Positions 48,795 through 57,094 of a stretch of 64,000 bases of DNA are shown in pieces. The position numbers were made by a program, and so were the translations under genes. This DNA is from Brevibacillus reuszeri (GTDB taxonomy: Bacteria; Bacillota; Bacilli; Brevibacillales; Brevibacillaceae): NCBI RefSeq assembly GCF_002897295.1, contig NZ_BEXF01000008.1, positions 124,001 to 188,000 of the forward strand. Direction: 5' to 3'. A model generated the notes under the pieces. The model was not told the origin of the DNA. It ran no database searches and was given only the letters and a program-made list of their open reading frames with translations. Within the stretch, counting starts at the first letter, position 1. Each line of letters opens with the position of its first letter.

Positions 48795-50027
48795 ATGCAA
48801 TCGCAAGTGGTAAGCGATGTGAAGTGGGCAAAAAACAAGTTTCATTCGATCGAGTATAACGAAGAAGAGCTATCTATCTTTGCCAAAAGTCAGATCCGAA
48901 GTGTCCATGCCTTTCAGCAAACCCACCGCGCTTATACAAGAACCCCCTTGCACCAGCTAGGGTATTTGGCCGAGCATCTACAGGTTGCCGATATTCGCGT
49001 AAAAGATGAATCATATCGGTTTGGCCTGAATGCCTTTAAGGTGATGGGGGGCATCTACGCTGTCGGAAAGTACGTGGCTCAGCAGCTGGGCGAGAAGGTG
49101 GAGGACTTGTCTTTCGAAGCATTACAATCCCCTCGTGTAAAAGAGAGACTGGGTGAAATCACGTTTATTTCAGCGACAGATGGGAATCACGGACGCGGGA
49201 TTGCCTGGGCAGCTAGAGAGCTTGGGCAGCGGTCCGTCATCTATATGCCCAAAGGCTCGTCTATACAGCGTCTGACGGCGATTCGAAGCGAGGGCGCTCA
49301 AGCAGACATTACCGAGGTCAATTACGATGAAACCGTCAGAATGTGTGCGGCCCTCGCAGAAAAAAACGGTTGGGTCATGGTACAGGATACAGCATGGGAA
49401 GGCTATGACGATATTCCGTTATGGATTATGCAAGGATATGCGTCTATGGCTAAAGAAATCGAGGAGCAATTGCTGGAGGACGGTGCCAAGCCCCCGACCC
49501 ATGTTTTCCTCCAGGCCGGAGTCGGTTCTTTCGCAGCCGCAATTGCAGGGTATCTGGTCCATGTGTACCGAGACAATCCACCCGCCATCCTGGTTGTAGA
49601 GCCGGATCAGGCAGACTGCTACTATCGGTCATTTACTACTGAGGATGGCGGAAGAGAAGTAGTAGGTGGCGAGATGAAAACGATCATGGCGGGACTGGCG
49701 TGCGGGGAACCAAACACGAGAGCTTTTCGCTTGCTTCGTCAATACGCAACGGGTGCATTTTCGTGCCCCGATGCGATCTCTGCGCTCGGGATGAGAGTAT
49801 ATGGCAATCCGCTGAAGAGTGATCCTCGCGTCATTTCAGGAGAATCGGGAGCAGTAACTCTTGGCCTGCTCTACTATTTGCGCAAGCTAACGGATAATCC
49901 GCAGCTTTGCCGTGAGCTTTCCCTAGATACCAGCTCTCGGATACTGGTGATCAGCACGGAGGGAGACACAGATCCGCAGCAATATCAAAAGATCGTATGG
50001 GAAGGACAATACCCTGCTTACAAATAG
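48795..50027 (+). CDS. dpaL: Diaminopropionate ammonia-lyase (YgeX-like)
   Basis: 410 residues, PLP enzyme of the tryptophan-synthase-beta fold. The PLP lysine is in DESYRFGLNAFKVMGG near residue 78, the substrate loop is SATDGNHGRGIAWAA, and the phosphate-binding glycine loop is FLQAGVGSFAAA; ESGAV and STEGDTDP are at the end. It converts 2,3-diaminopropionate to pyruvate and ammonia. ATG 48795 with AAGGAGGAA. It forms an operon with the YgeY-type hydrolase, as in E. coli ygeX-ygeY, probably for catabolism of an unusual amino acid, and is apparently driven by a sigma-54 promoter. Confidence 0.92.
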   Translation: MQSQVVSDVKWAKNKFHSIEYNEEELSIFAKSQIRSVHAFQQTHRAYTRTPLHQLGYLAEHLQVADIRVKDESYRFGLNAFKVMGGIYAVGKYVAQQLGEKVEDLSFEALQSPRVKERLGEITFISATDGNHGRGIAWAARELGQRSVIYMPKGSSIQRLTAIRSEGAQADITEVNYDETVRMCAALAEKNGWVMVQDTAWEGYDDIPLWIMQGYASMAKEIEEQLLEDGAKPPTHVFLQAGVGSFAAAIAGYLVHVYRDNPPAILVVEPDQADCYYRSFTTEDGGREVVGGEMKTIMAGLACGEPNTRAFRLLRQYATGAFSCPDAISALGMRVYGNPLKSDPRVISGESGAVTLGLLYYLRKLTDNPQLCRELSLDTSSRILVISTEGDTDPQQYQKIVWEGQYPAYK

Positions 50028-50045
50028 AAAAAGGAGAGAGAAACG

Positions 50046-51227
50046 ATGGAACAGCTAAAAAGCTTGGAAGCGATGATGCAAGAGACAGAAAAGGATCTGA
50101 TTTCCTTTGCCCAGGAGCTGATCAGAATCCAGAGCTACTCCGATCAAGAAAAAGAAATCGCTGCTGTGATTGAGAAAAAGATGCTTGAGCTCGGATATGA
50201 TGAAGTGTTTATTGACACGATTGGCAATGTCGTCGGGAGAATCGGCAACGGTGAAAAGGTGATCATGTTTGATTCCCATATGGATACGGTAGAGGTCAAT
50301 GACCCAGACGCGTGGGAGGTTCCGCCATTTAGCGCGGAGATTGTAAATGGCAGGCTTTATGGCAGAGGCTCTGTAGACATGAAATCGGCGATCGCAGCCT
50401 CCATCTATGCGGGTATTCTCGCAAAACAAACCGGCTACAGTGAGGGGAAAACGATCTATGTATCGTGCACGGTGGATGAGGAATATTGCGACGGGGAAAA
50501 TCTGAAGCATTTGTTCCATGAGCGCGACTTCAGACCAGACTACATGGTGATTTGCGAGCCGTCCAATAACAAAATAACGTTGGGACATAAAGGCAAGGCG
50601 CAAATTTTAATTAAGACAAAAGGTGTCTCTGCCCATGGCTCAGCACCAGAGAAAGGGAAAAATGCCATCTATGAAATGGCTGAAATCATCCAGCGAGTAG
50701 AGAAGACGAATGCCGAGCTGATGAGAAAAGAAGGGCCAAGAGGAACTCTTGTGATGTCGAGAATATCGAGTGTCAGTGCTTCGCTGAATGCTGTTCCGTC
50801 GGAATGTGAAGTGTACCTGGATCGGAGAATGGTATTGGGCGAAACCGAGGAGACGATCCAAAATGAAATGGACCGGATCATCCAAGGAAAAGAAGCCACC
50901 TGGGAAATCGGGACACTTCGCCGCAAGAGCTGGACAGGCGTCGATGTTGTCTATGAGCCGTTCCACCTGCCTTGGAAAATCGATGAGGAGCATGAGCTTA
51001 CTCGTGCGTGTAAGGAAGCGTATGCCCAGACCTTTGGCAGTGATTCGCATGAGTACGATTATTGGGATTTCGGAACAAATGCAGTCACCCCTGTTAGTAT
51101 GGGGATCCCGACCATCGGCTTTGGACCAGGAGATTACAAGCTCGCGCATATGACCAATGAAAGCTGCGAAGTAACCCAGATTGTAGAAGCCTGCCAATTT
51201 TACACGAGGCTTATTCGTCAGGTGTAA
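50046..51227 (+). CDS. ygeY: YgeY family M20 metallohydrolase
   Basis: 393 residues of the M20 peptidase/deacylase family: MFDSHMDTVEVND and GRGSVDMKSAIAASI (first metal ligands), SCTVDEEYCDGENL (catalytic and metal acids), a lid domain (KGVSAHGSAPEKGKNA) and the late metal histidine in ACKL-type end GDYKLAHMTNE. YgeY proteins are annotated as selenium-metabolism-linked in gut bacteria, but their substrate is not established. It starts 18 bases after the lyase, with AAAGGAGAGA. It may release diaminopropionate or a related amino acid from an acylated form for the lyase (inference). Confidence 0.9.
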   Translation: MEQLKSLEAMMQETEKDLISFAQELIRIQSYSDQEKEIAAVIEKKMLELGYDEVFIDTIGNVVGRIGNGEKVIMFDSHMDTVEVNDPDAWEVPPFSAEIVNGRLYGRGSVDMKSAIAASIYAGILAKQTGYSEGKTIYVSCTVDEEYCDGENLKHLFHERDFRPDYMVICEPSNNKITLGHKGKAQILIKTKGVSAHGSAPEKGKNAIYEMAEIIQRVEKTNAELMRKEGPRGTLVMSRISSVSASLNAVPSECEVYLDRRMVLGETEETIQNEMDRIIQGKEATWEIGTLRRKSWTGVDVVYEPFHLPWKIDEEHELTRACKEAYAQTFGSDSHEYDYWDFGTNAVTPVSMGIPTIGFGPGDYKLAHMTNESCEVTQIVEACQFYTRLIRQV

Positions 51228-51232
51228 AACAG

Positions 51233-51275
51233 AAACGGCGTTCGAACCAAAAACAGTTCGTACGCCGTTTTTTGA
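51233..51275. terminator. Bidirectional terminator between ygeY and the FusB-like gene
   Basis: AAACGGCGTTCGAAC and GTTCGTACGCCGTTTTTT around a seven-base loop, ending beside the stop of the minus-strand gene. Confidence 0.88.
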
Positions 51276-51920
51276 TTATTTTTGAATCTGCATGGTGCGG
51301 ACAAAATCATGCAGTTTGTCTAGGTCTGTAATATTGCGATTGCACTGCTGGCTATCCTCGCATATATAGTTGCCTTTTTTTAGATACGCTCCGTCACCGG
51401 AGGCTTTGATGTCTGCGACAAACATCCCCAGGTCGGCAAAGTCGTTGCATATTGCACAAACGCCCTTCTGATTTATGCTGGTAAAGGTCCCGTGTACGCC
51501 GACGAGCTTGTTGTCCAAATGAGTGACGATGTACTTTCTGGAAGAGCCTTCATCAAACCAGCCCAGGTACGAAAGCTCCTTCCAATTGATCTCGTCAGCC
51601 TTGGGAGCTTTTAGCTTCTTCACCTTTGGAAACAGCTTTTTCAACGCTTGCTCGGTTACGACTCGAAACGGGATGACGTATGGGGATAGCTCCGCAAGCA
51701 GTTTTTTCGACTGAGTCCGGTCTTCGATATGATGGATGGGCTCGAGAAGCTGCTTTTGTTCCTCGGTCAGGTCTGGAAACAGCTGAAATACTTTTTCTTT
51801 TGCCATATCTTTTAATGCATTGAGTACGGAACGATCGCTGCTATTGGCATGCCCGTTGATTACGGCTTGTACTTGCGCTTTGATGAAGTTGTATTCGTGA
51901 CTTTTGATAAACGGTTCCAT
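51276..51920 (-). CDS. FusB/FusC family elongation factor G-binding protein
   Basis: 214 residues: a helical N-terminal domain (about 1-80) and a C-terminal treble-clef-like zinc domain with CAICN near residue 155 and CEDSQQCNRNI near 190 supplying four cysteines. FusB/FusC bind EF-G and free it from stalled ribosomes, giving fusidic acid resistance in staphylococci; chromosomal relatives in Bacillales are common and may be housekeeping. ATG 51920 follows AGAGGTG; GTG 51929 is in frame but lies inside that site. Confidence 0.87.
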   Translation of the reverse strand: MEPFIKSHEYNFIKAQVQAVINGHANSSDRSVLNALKDMAKEKVFQLFPDLTEEQKQLLEPIHHIEDRTQSKKLLAELSPYVIPFRVVTEQALKKLFPKVKKLKAPKADEINWKELSYLGWFDEGSSRKYIVTHLDNKLVGVHGTFTSINQKGVCAICNDFADLGMFVADIKASGDGAYLKKGNYICEDSQQCNRNITDLDKLHDFVRTMQIQK

Positions 51921-52054
51921 GATGATCACCTCTGTTTTTTCCTACCCTTATTGTAGTTGAGACCGGATGGGAAGGAAATGTAGAGGATGAGTAGGAAACA
52001 AACTCGGCATACTGGGGGAGGGAAAAGACCTCCGACGGAGGGCTGGTGTGGTGG

Positions 52055-52258
52055 GAGGAAAAAGGAGAAAACGCTCCAGCTTCTTGGGACTTAGCGTCGG
52101 AGTTATACTGTCCGGCTCCATTTCAAAAGCGAAACCGCGTCCAAAGTAGCGGGTTCAGTGGGGATGTTCAGAGGTGGACGCTTAAAGGCGTGTTTCGCTT
52201 TTTCCATTGCGCCTGGGAGAAGTCCCAAAGAGCTCTCGCTTTTTTCTCCTTTTTCCTC
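52055..52258. repeat. 204-base imperfect inverted repeat (long hairpin element)
   Basis: Four perfect arm pairs occur in nested order: GAGGAAAAAGGAGAAAA at 52055-52071 with its complement at 52242-52258; TTGGGACTT at 52084-52092 with 52220-52228; AAAAGCGAAAC at 52125-52135 with 52192-52202; GCGTCC at 52137-52142 with 52176-52181. The loop is 33 bases. It may be a MITE-like mobile relic, a dispersed palindromic repeat, or a structured RNA. Internal loops are unequal (32 against 17 bases in the middle), so the arms have diverged. Confidence 0.7.
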
Positions 52259-52326
52259 AGCGAGCTGTTGGCGTCCATCGGCGGTTTTTTTAGGGCTGGG
52301 ATCAATTAAAGGCATAAAGAACTATA

Positions 52327-52377
52327 CAAAAAACAGCACGGACAATCTGTGATTTCAGATTATCTGTGCTGCTTTTG
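52327..52377. terminator. Bidirectional terminator
   Basis: AAAAAACAGCAC-GGA-CAATCTG and CAGATTATC-GTGCTGCTTTT form an imperfect stem of about 15 pairs. It closes the minus-strand CD3324-family gene that ends at 52388. Confidence 0.75.
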
Positions 52378-52387
52378 TGTGACGAAA

Positions 52388-52651
52388 TTATTTGGCGTAA
52401 ACGATTTTTTTAATCGTTTCAACGGAGAGGAAGTAGTCCTCGGCCAATTGGGCGATGGTGCTGCCATTTTGAAACAAATGCTTGATTTTGCGATTTCTGT
52501 CATCAAGTAGCTTTCTTCCTCCAGATCGTGTACCCCATTTTTGATACGTTGCCTCTGGTTTTGGTATATAAATGGCTTCGCCTTGTACATACTTTTGAAT
52601 TTCAGCGATCAGTGTTTCAGGCAAAATAGCGGTTGCTTTTACATATTTCAC
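52388..52651 (-). CDS. CD3324 family HTH-like small protein
   Basis: 87 residues: KYVKATAILPETLIAEIQKY, GEAIYIPKPEATYQKWG, then RNRKIKHLFQNGSTIAQLA and DYFLSVETIKKIVYAK, the last two forming a helix-turn-helix like that of Mor-type or resolvase C-terminal domains. I recognise the CD3324-type family by this pattern; its function is unknown, and a DNA-binding role is likely. GTG 52651 follows AAGGAG at nine bases; the longer frame to 52729 adds a Cys/Phe-rich stretch unlike the family. The leader upstream shows two interleaved stems and a short ORF. Confidence 0.75.
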   Translation of the reverse strand: MKYVKATAILPETLIAEIQKYVQGEAIYIPKPEATYQKWGTRSGGRKLLDDRNRKIKHLFQNGSTIAQLAEDYFLSVETIKKIVYAK

Positions 52652-52732
52652 TTCTGCCAGCTCCTTATTCTTGAGTAAAAAAAGAAATAAGGTGCAAAGC
52701 CTACAGAAATAGAAATGAGATATGCTCATTTA

Positions 52733-52801
52733 GGCGATTGTTAGGGTCAATCTCCACCTCATGCAAAGTATCGCCTCTCTAAATCCTAGGCTTTGCATGA
52801 G
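52733..52801 (-). promoter_or_regulatory. Leader with two interleaved inverted repeats
   Basis: GGCGAT (52733-52738) pairs with ATCGCC (52770-52775), and CTCATGCAAAG (52758-52768) pairs perfectly with CTTTGCATGAG (52791-52801). The arms alternate, so the two stems can only coexist as a pseudoknot, or they compete. They lie in the untranslated leader of the CD3324-family gene. Confidence 0.5.
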
Positions 52802-52838
52802 ACGCTGCAGTATCTGGCAAACCAGAAATCGTTACCAA
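52779..52838 (-). CDS. Candidate 19-residue leader peptide
   Basis: TTG 52838 follows GAGGGGGTG at six bases, a strong site, and opens 19 codons (VTISGLPDTAASHAKPRI after the start) ending in TAG at 52779. Its last codons overlap the right arm of the 11-base inverted repeat, the arrangement used when translation of a leader peptide controls an RNA fold. A TATAAT on this strand at about 52872-52877 could be the promoter. Not confirmed as a translated gene. Confidence 0.4.
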   Translation of the reverse strand: MVTISGLPDTAASHAKPRI

Positions 52839-52928
52839 TCGATACACCCCCTCAAACTCGTGTATGCTTCGTATTATAAAGGATATGAAGCCTGATTTCA
52901 TCTTGCAGCTACAAAAAACAAGAAAGTA

Positions 52929-52970
52929 AAAAATGGCGTGTCGGAACAAAAACTGTTCGCACGCCATTTT
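52929..52970. terminator. Bidirectional terminator-like hairpin
   Basis: AAAATGGCGTG-CGGAACA and TGTTCG-ACGCCATTTT; a relative of the hairpin at 51233 (GGCGTNCGNAC type). It follows the minus-strand ytpI gene. Confidence 0.75.
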
Positions 52971-52991
52971 ATTTATCTTCATTCCCTTACA

Positions 52992-53333
52992 TTAGGTCAG
53001 CTTTTCTTTTTTCAGCTCTGCCTGCCAAGCTGTGCGGTAACGAAAATAATTGCGGGTTCCCAAAAATAGATTGATGACGCCTACAACCAGCATGATCAGC
53101 GCGACAACGATGCGGATTGTATCCAACGTCTCGAATGTGAATTGATTGAGGCCAAACAAGCTAACCAAGATACCCAAAGCGACGTTCATTTTCCCAAGAG
53201 TCATACGGGATTCCAACGGATGGATACCCCGTCTGCGGGCATGCATGCTGAAATAGACGCTGGCAACCAGTGAAGCGAGAACGCCGGTCATATAAATAGC
53301 TGACCACATATACGGATTCATCCTCTCTAGCAA
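52992..53333 (-). CDS. ytpI: YtpI-like membrane protein
   Basis: 113 residues with three hydrophobic segments (SAIYMTGVLASLVASVYFSM; NVALGILVSLFGLNQFTF; IRIVVALIMLVVGVINLFLG) and a basic end (RNYFRYRTAWQAELKKEK). This is the layout of YtpI proteins, small membrane proteins of unknown function encoded close to dnaE in Bacillales. The start is uncertain: TTG 53333, ATG 53321 and ATG 53309 are in frame, and GAGAGG at 53322-53327 would fit ATG 53309 best. Confidence 0.75.
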   Translation of the reverse strand: MLERMNPYMWSAIYMTGVLASLVASVYFSMHARRRGIHPLESRMTLGKMNVALGILVSLFGLNQFTFETLDTIRIVVALIMLVVGVINLFLGTRNYFRYRTAWQAELKKEKLT

Positions 53334-53483
53334 TCTCGTATTATCCTACCAAATGAGGGGGAGAATGGTCAAATGATCCAAGGAACATTCGTTCTTATTT
53401 TCCCCTACTTGTTGTACTTTCCGCTATAATAGAGAGGAGAGAGTGAAAATAACGATTCGTAAGCGATAACAGAGAGGAAGAAC

Positions 53484-56400
53484 ATGATGACCTCCTTTGT
53501 TCATTTGCATGTTCATACAGAATATAGCTTGTTAGATGGAGCGGCTCGTATTGAACCACTGGTGGAGCGAGCAGCTAAGCTGGGAATGCCAGCGCTGGCG
53601 ATTACCGATCACGTCAATTTGTATGGCGCAGTGCCATTTTATAAAGCATGCCTGGAAAAAGGGATCAAGCCGATTATCGGTATGGAGCTGTACCTGATCG
53701 AAGGCAACCTGCAGGATCGTGTTCGCAATGCACCCGCCCCTAGTCATTTGGTTGTGCTGGCTGAAAACGAGCAAGGCTACAAAAATTTGTTGAAGCTGGC
53801 GACGATAGCTAATACAGATGGAAGCTACATCATCCCGCGCCTGAATAAAGAAGTGCTTGCCCGTCACACTGATGGGCTGATCGCTCTCAGTGCTTGTCGC
53901 GAGGGGGAGGTAGCAAGACACTTGCTTGCGGGTGAAGCAGAGGAAGCCAGGGAGAAGGCATTGTGGTACCAATCCGTATTTGGACCTGACCACTTTTATT
54001 TGGAGCTGCAGGATCACGGTCTGGAGATCGAGCGCAGGCTGAATACGCGTCTGGCAAAGCTCGGCGAAGAGACAGGCATCCCACTCGTTGTCACTAATAA
54101 TGTCCATTACTTATATAAAGAAGAGCATCAGCAGCACGATATTTTACTTGCCATCGGGGAAGGAAAAACAGTTGATGAAGAAAATCGATTTCGCTATGAA
54201 ACCGATCAATATTACTTGAAAACGGCAGAGGAGATGGCAGAGCTGTTTGCCTACGCTCCGGAAGCACTCACAAACACACTGGCAATCGCAGAGCGGTGTC
54301 AGCTGGAGTTGTCGCTTGGGGCTCACATTTTGCCAGAATTCCCCTTGGCAGCCAAGCAGGATTCGACGACGTTTTTGCGCGAGCTCTGTGAAAAAGGCTG
54401 CATCGAGCGGTATGGAGAGATTACTCCACAAGTGCAAAAAAGGCTCGATCACGAGCTGTCTATCATTACAGGAACCGGCTTTACAGATTACTTTTTGATT
54501 GTTTGGGATTTCATGCGATACGCACATGAGCACAGTATTCCGACAGGTCCGGGAAGAGGCTCGGCGGCAGGCAGCCTGGTAGCCTATGTGCTTCGGATCA
54601 CAAACGTTGATCCAATACGCTATCACTTGCTTTTTGAGCGGTTTCTCAATCCTGAACGGGTCACCATGCCCGATATCGATATTGATTTTTCCGTAGAGCG
54701 TCGTGACGAGGTGATCCAGTATGTGGCACGTAAGTACGGGCATGACCGTGTGGCGCAAATTATCACCTTCGGAACGATGGCAGCGAGAGCAGCGGTGCGC
54801 GATGTAGGACGGGCTTTGGGACTTTCCTTGGGTCTGATCGACCGTGTCGCCAAAATGATTCCACAGTCTCCAGGAATGACGATTGATCGGGCGATGCAGC
54901 AAAATCCCGATATTGGCAAGCTTTGTGCGGAAAACAAGCAGGCAGCCAAGCTGATCGAAACTGCCAAAGGGGTAGAAGGGCTGCCGCGACACGCGTCTAC
55001 ACATGCTGCTGGGGTGGTCATCTCACGCGAGCCACTGACGCAGTACGTTCCTTTGCAGACAGGAAATGAAGGTCTTGCCCTTACCCAGTATCCAATGGAG
55101 ATTTTGGAAGAGGTCGGTCTTCTGAAAATGGACTTTCTCGGGCTGCGCAACCTGACGATTATTCAGGAGACCTTGCGCCATCTGAGTGAGCAGGGAACGG
55201 ATTTGGACCTGGAAAGCATACCGACTGATGATGCACACACCTTTCAAATGCTTACTCGTGGCGAAACGACGGGGGTGTTTCAGCTGGAATCATCCGGGAT
55301 GCGCCATGTGCTGCGTGATTTAAAGCCGACGACACTGGACGATATTATCGCAGTGCTGGCCCTGTACCGCCCGGGACCTATGGAGATTATTCCGCAATAC
55401 ATCGCAGCCAAGCACGGCCAGAGCGAGGTGAAATTCGCTCACCCGATTCTGGAGCCAATTCTCAAAGATACGCACGGCTTCATGATTTATCAGGAGCAAA
55501 TCATGCAAATTTCCTCCACGCTTGCGGGATTTAGCTTGGGTGAAGCAGATATTTTGCGGCGTGCGGTCGGGAAAAAGAAAAGAGAGCTGCTGGCTGAGCA
55601 GCGGGAGAAGTTTGTAGAAGGCTGCGTGCGCCAAGGTCATGGGGCAGAGCTGGGCAATCAGGTATACGATCTCATCGTACGCTTTGCTGATTACGGCTTC
55701 AACAAGGCCCATTCCGTCGCTTATGCGATCATCGCCTATCAGATGGCGTATTTAAAGGCAAATCACCCACTCGCCTTTATGGCGGCGCTCCTGTCCCTGT
55801 CGATCGGCAGCCAAACGCGGATTGCTGAATACACCGAGGAAGCCCGCAGACTGCGTCTTACGGTGCTGGGACCTGACGTCAACAAGAGCGAGGCTATGTT
55901 TACCGTAGAACAAAATGCCATCCGTTTTGGACTTGCTGCTGTCAAAAACGTAGGCTACGGGGCGATTGAATCCATCGTGTCTGAGCGAGAGGAAAGTCCG
56001 TACCGCGATGTGTTTGATTTTTGTGCGAGGGTTGATGCGCGTCTGGTGAATAGACGTGTCGTCGAATCGCTGACGCTTTGTGGCGCCTTGGACAGTTTGC
56101 CTGGCCACCGCAGCCAGCTGCTCCTGCTTTTGGACGAAGCGGTTGGAAAAGCAAACAGCAAACGAATTGAGCGAAACGCCAATCAGCTCGATCTGTTCGC
56201 AGGACAAGAGGGGGCAGCCCCCGTACGCGTTCCATCTGAATATCCAGAAGTGCCACCTCTCTCCCATCCTCAACAGCTGAAAGAAGAGCGTGAGCTTCTC
56301 GGTGTGTATATTTCAGGTCATCCACTTGATCAATTTGCACACGTGGCGAATCGTCCGGAGGTAACGGCGATCTCTGCCTTGGGAGAGCTGTCGCGCGACA

Positions 56401-56915
56401 AAACGGTAAAAGTATTCGGAATGGTGACAGATGAGCGTAGAATTCAAACGAAAAAAGGCGACCCGATGGCTTTCATCACGATCGAGGACAAAACAGCCCA
56501 AGTCGAGATTGTCGTCTTTCCGCAGGTGTATGCCAAGTACGCACAAGTTTTGGGACGGGAGAGAATGGTGGTTGCCGAAGCGCGGATCGATCATCAGGAT
56601 GACACCGTGAAGCTGTTGTCCTCACGCTTTTGGGATGCTGAAGCACTGCCGCAGCCAACTGTCGAGAACGTTCTTTTTGTCAAAATTAGTCCGGCGCAGG
56701 AGCAGGATTCGACTCTGCAGCAGCTCAAACGTTTATTTGTCGAAAAAAAAGGAACGATTCCCGTTATTTTATATTACGAGGGAAAAAGACAGACAATTCG
56801 CCTGCCAAAAGACAGTTCGGTAGAGGTGGACGAGTCATTTTTGGAGCTAGCGCGAGATATTGTGGGACATGACAGCGTAATTTTGAAAGAATTGCCCATA
56901 AATTGGGGAGGATGA
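53484..56915 (+). CDS. dnaE: DNA polymerase III alpha subunit, DnaE type
   Basis: 1143 residues. A PHP domain opens the protein (HLHVHTEYSLLDGAARIEPL), the polymerase palm has PDIDIDFSVERRDEVI with catalytic aspartates and GPGRGSAAGSLVAY, and the fingers include GLPRHASTHAAGVVI and the LYRPGPME segment. A helix-hairpin-helix part follows, and at about 970-1060 an OB-fold (KVFGMVTDERRIQTKKGDPM). In Bacillota, DnaE extends the RNA primer before PolC takes over. The size agrees with the Bacillales enzyme (about 1115). AGAGGAAG site before ATG; a TATAAT at 53432 may be its promoter's -10. Confidence 0.97.
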   Translation: MMTSFVHLHVHTEYSLLDGAARIEPLVERAAKLGMPALAITDHVNLYGAVPFYKACLEKGIKPIIGMELYLIEGNLQDRVRNAPAPSHLVVLAENEQGYKNLLKLATIANTDGSYIIPRLNKEVLARHTDGLIALSACREGEVARHLLAGEAEEAREKALWYQSVFGPDHFYLELQDHGLEIERRLNTRLAKLGEETGIPLVVTNNVHYLYKEEHQQHDILLAIGEGKTVDEENRFRYETDQYYLKTAEEMAELFAYAPEALTNTLAIAERCQLELSLGAHILPEFPLAAKQDSTTFLRELCEKGCIERYGEITPQVQKRLDHELSIITGTGFTDYFLIVWDFMRYAHEHSIPTGPGRGSAAGSLVAYVLRITNVDPIRYHLLFERFLNPERVTMPDIDIDFSVERRDEVIQYVARKYGHDRVAQIITFGTMAARAAVRDVGRALGLSLGLIDRVAKMIPQSPGMTIDRAMQQNPDIGKLCAENKQAAKLIETAKGVEGLPRHASTHAAGVVISREPLTQYVPLQTGNEGLALTQYPMEILEEVGLLKMDFLGLRNLTIIQETLRHLSEQGTDLDLESIPTDDAHTFQMLTRGETTGVFQLESSGMRHVLRDLKPTTLDDIIAVLALYRPGPMEIIPQYIAAKHGQSEVKFAHPILEPILKDTHGFMIYQEQIMQISSTLAGFSLGEADILRRAVGKKKRELLAEQREKFVEGCVRQGHGAELGNQVYDLIVRFADYGFNKAHSVAYAIIAYQMAYLKANHPLAFMAALLSLSIGSQTRIAEYTEEARRLRLTVLGPDVNKSEAMFTVEQNAIRFGLAAVKNVGYGAIESIVSEREESPYRDVFDFCARVDARLVNRRVVESLTLCGALDSLPGHRSQLLLLLDEAVGKANSKRIERNANQLDLFAGQEGAAPVRVPSEYPEVPPLSHPQQLKEERELLGVYISGHPLDQFAHVANRPEVTAISALGELSRDKTVKVFGMVTDERRIQTKKGDPMAFITIEDKTAQVEIVVFPQVYAKYAQVLGRERMVVAEARIDHQDDTVKLLSSRFWDAEALPQPTVENVLFVKISPAQEQDSTLQQLKRLFVEKKGTIPVILYYEGKRQTIRLPKDSSVEVDESFLELARDIVGHDSVILKELPINWGG

Positions 56916-56995
56916 GGAATGTCCTCCCTTTTTCGCCGTTTTCGGCAGGTTTACAGGAGAATGGGTTTTGCTATATATTGAACTCATAACTTAAA

Positions 56996-57012
56996 AAGTG
57001 GTCAGACCACTT
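56996..57012. promoter_or_regulatory. FadR-like operator
   Basis: AAGTGGTC A GACCACTT, a perfect 17-base dyad with the TGGTCnGACCA core of FadR-type GntR regulators. It lies 83 bases upstream of the malic enzyme start and close after possible promoter elements. The GntR/FCD regulator gene next to malic enzyme is the obvious candidate to bind it. Confidence 0.65.
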
Positions 57013-57094
57013 AGGTGGGTTCAGTGTTTTTCTTTTTGAATACATGGGCTCTAAGCAATCATAGAACAGATAAACGTGAAATGGAGTGGTTATG

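Larger units (their letters stand above)
51930..52387. other. 458-base gene-free stretch holding a long inverted repeat
   Basis: No gene is supported. A + strand frame at 52046-52309 is a by-product of the inverted repeat at 52055-52258 and has no ribosome site. CTCCGACGGAG is a small dyad at 52030-52040, and a terminator lies at 52327. Confidence 0.6.

Noticed and set aside
48602..48859. 85-codon + strand frame across the ygeX promoter
   Set aside because: It covers the sigma-54-like element and the dpaL start, with no ribosome site.
52046..52309. 87-codon + strand frame in the gap after the FusB-like gene
   Set aside because: It runs through the long inverted repeat, has no ribosome site and a composition dictated by the arms.
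51930..52387. Retron-like non-coding RNA
   Set aside because: A long hairpin is present, but no reverse transcriptase gene lies nearby.
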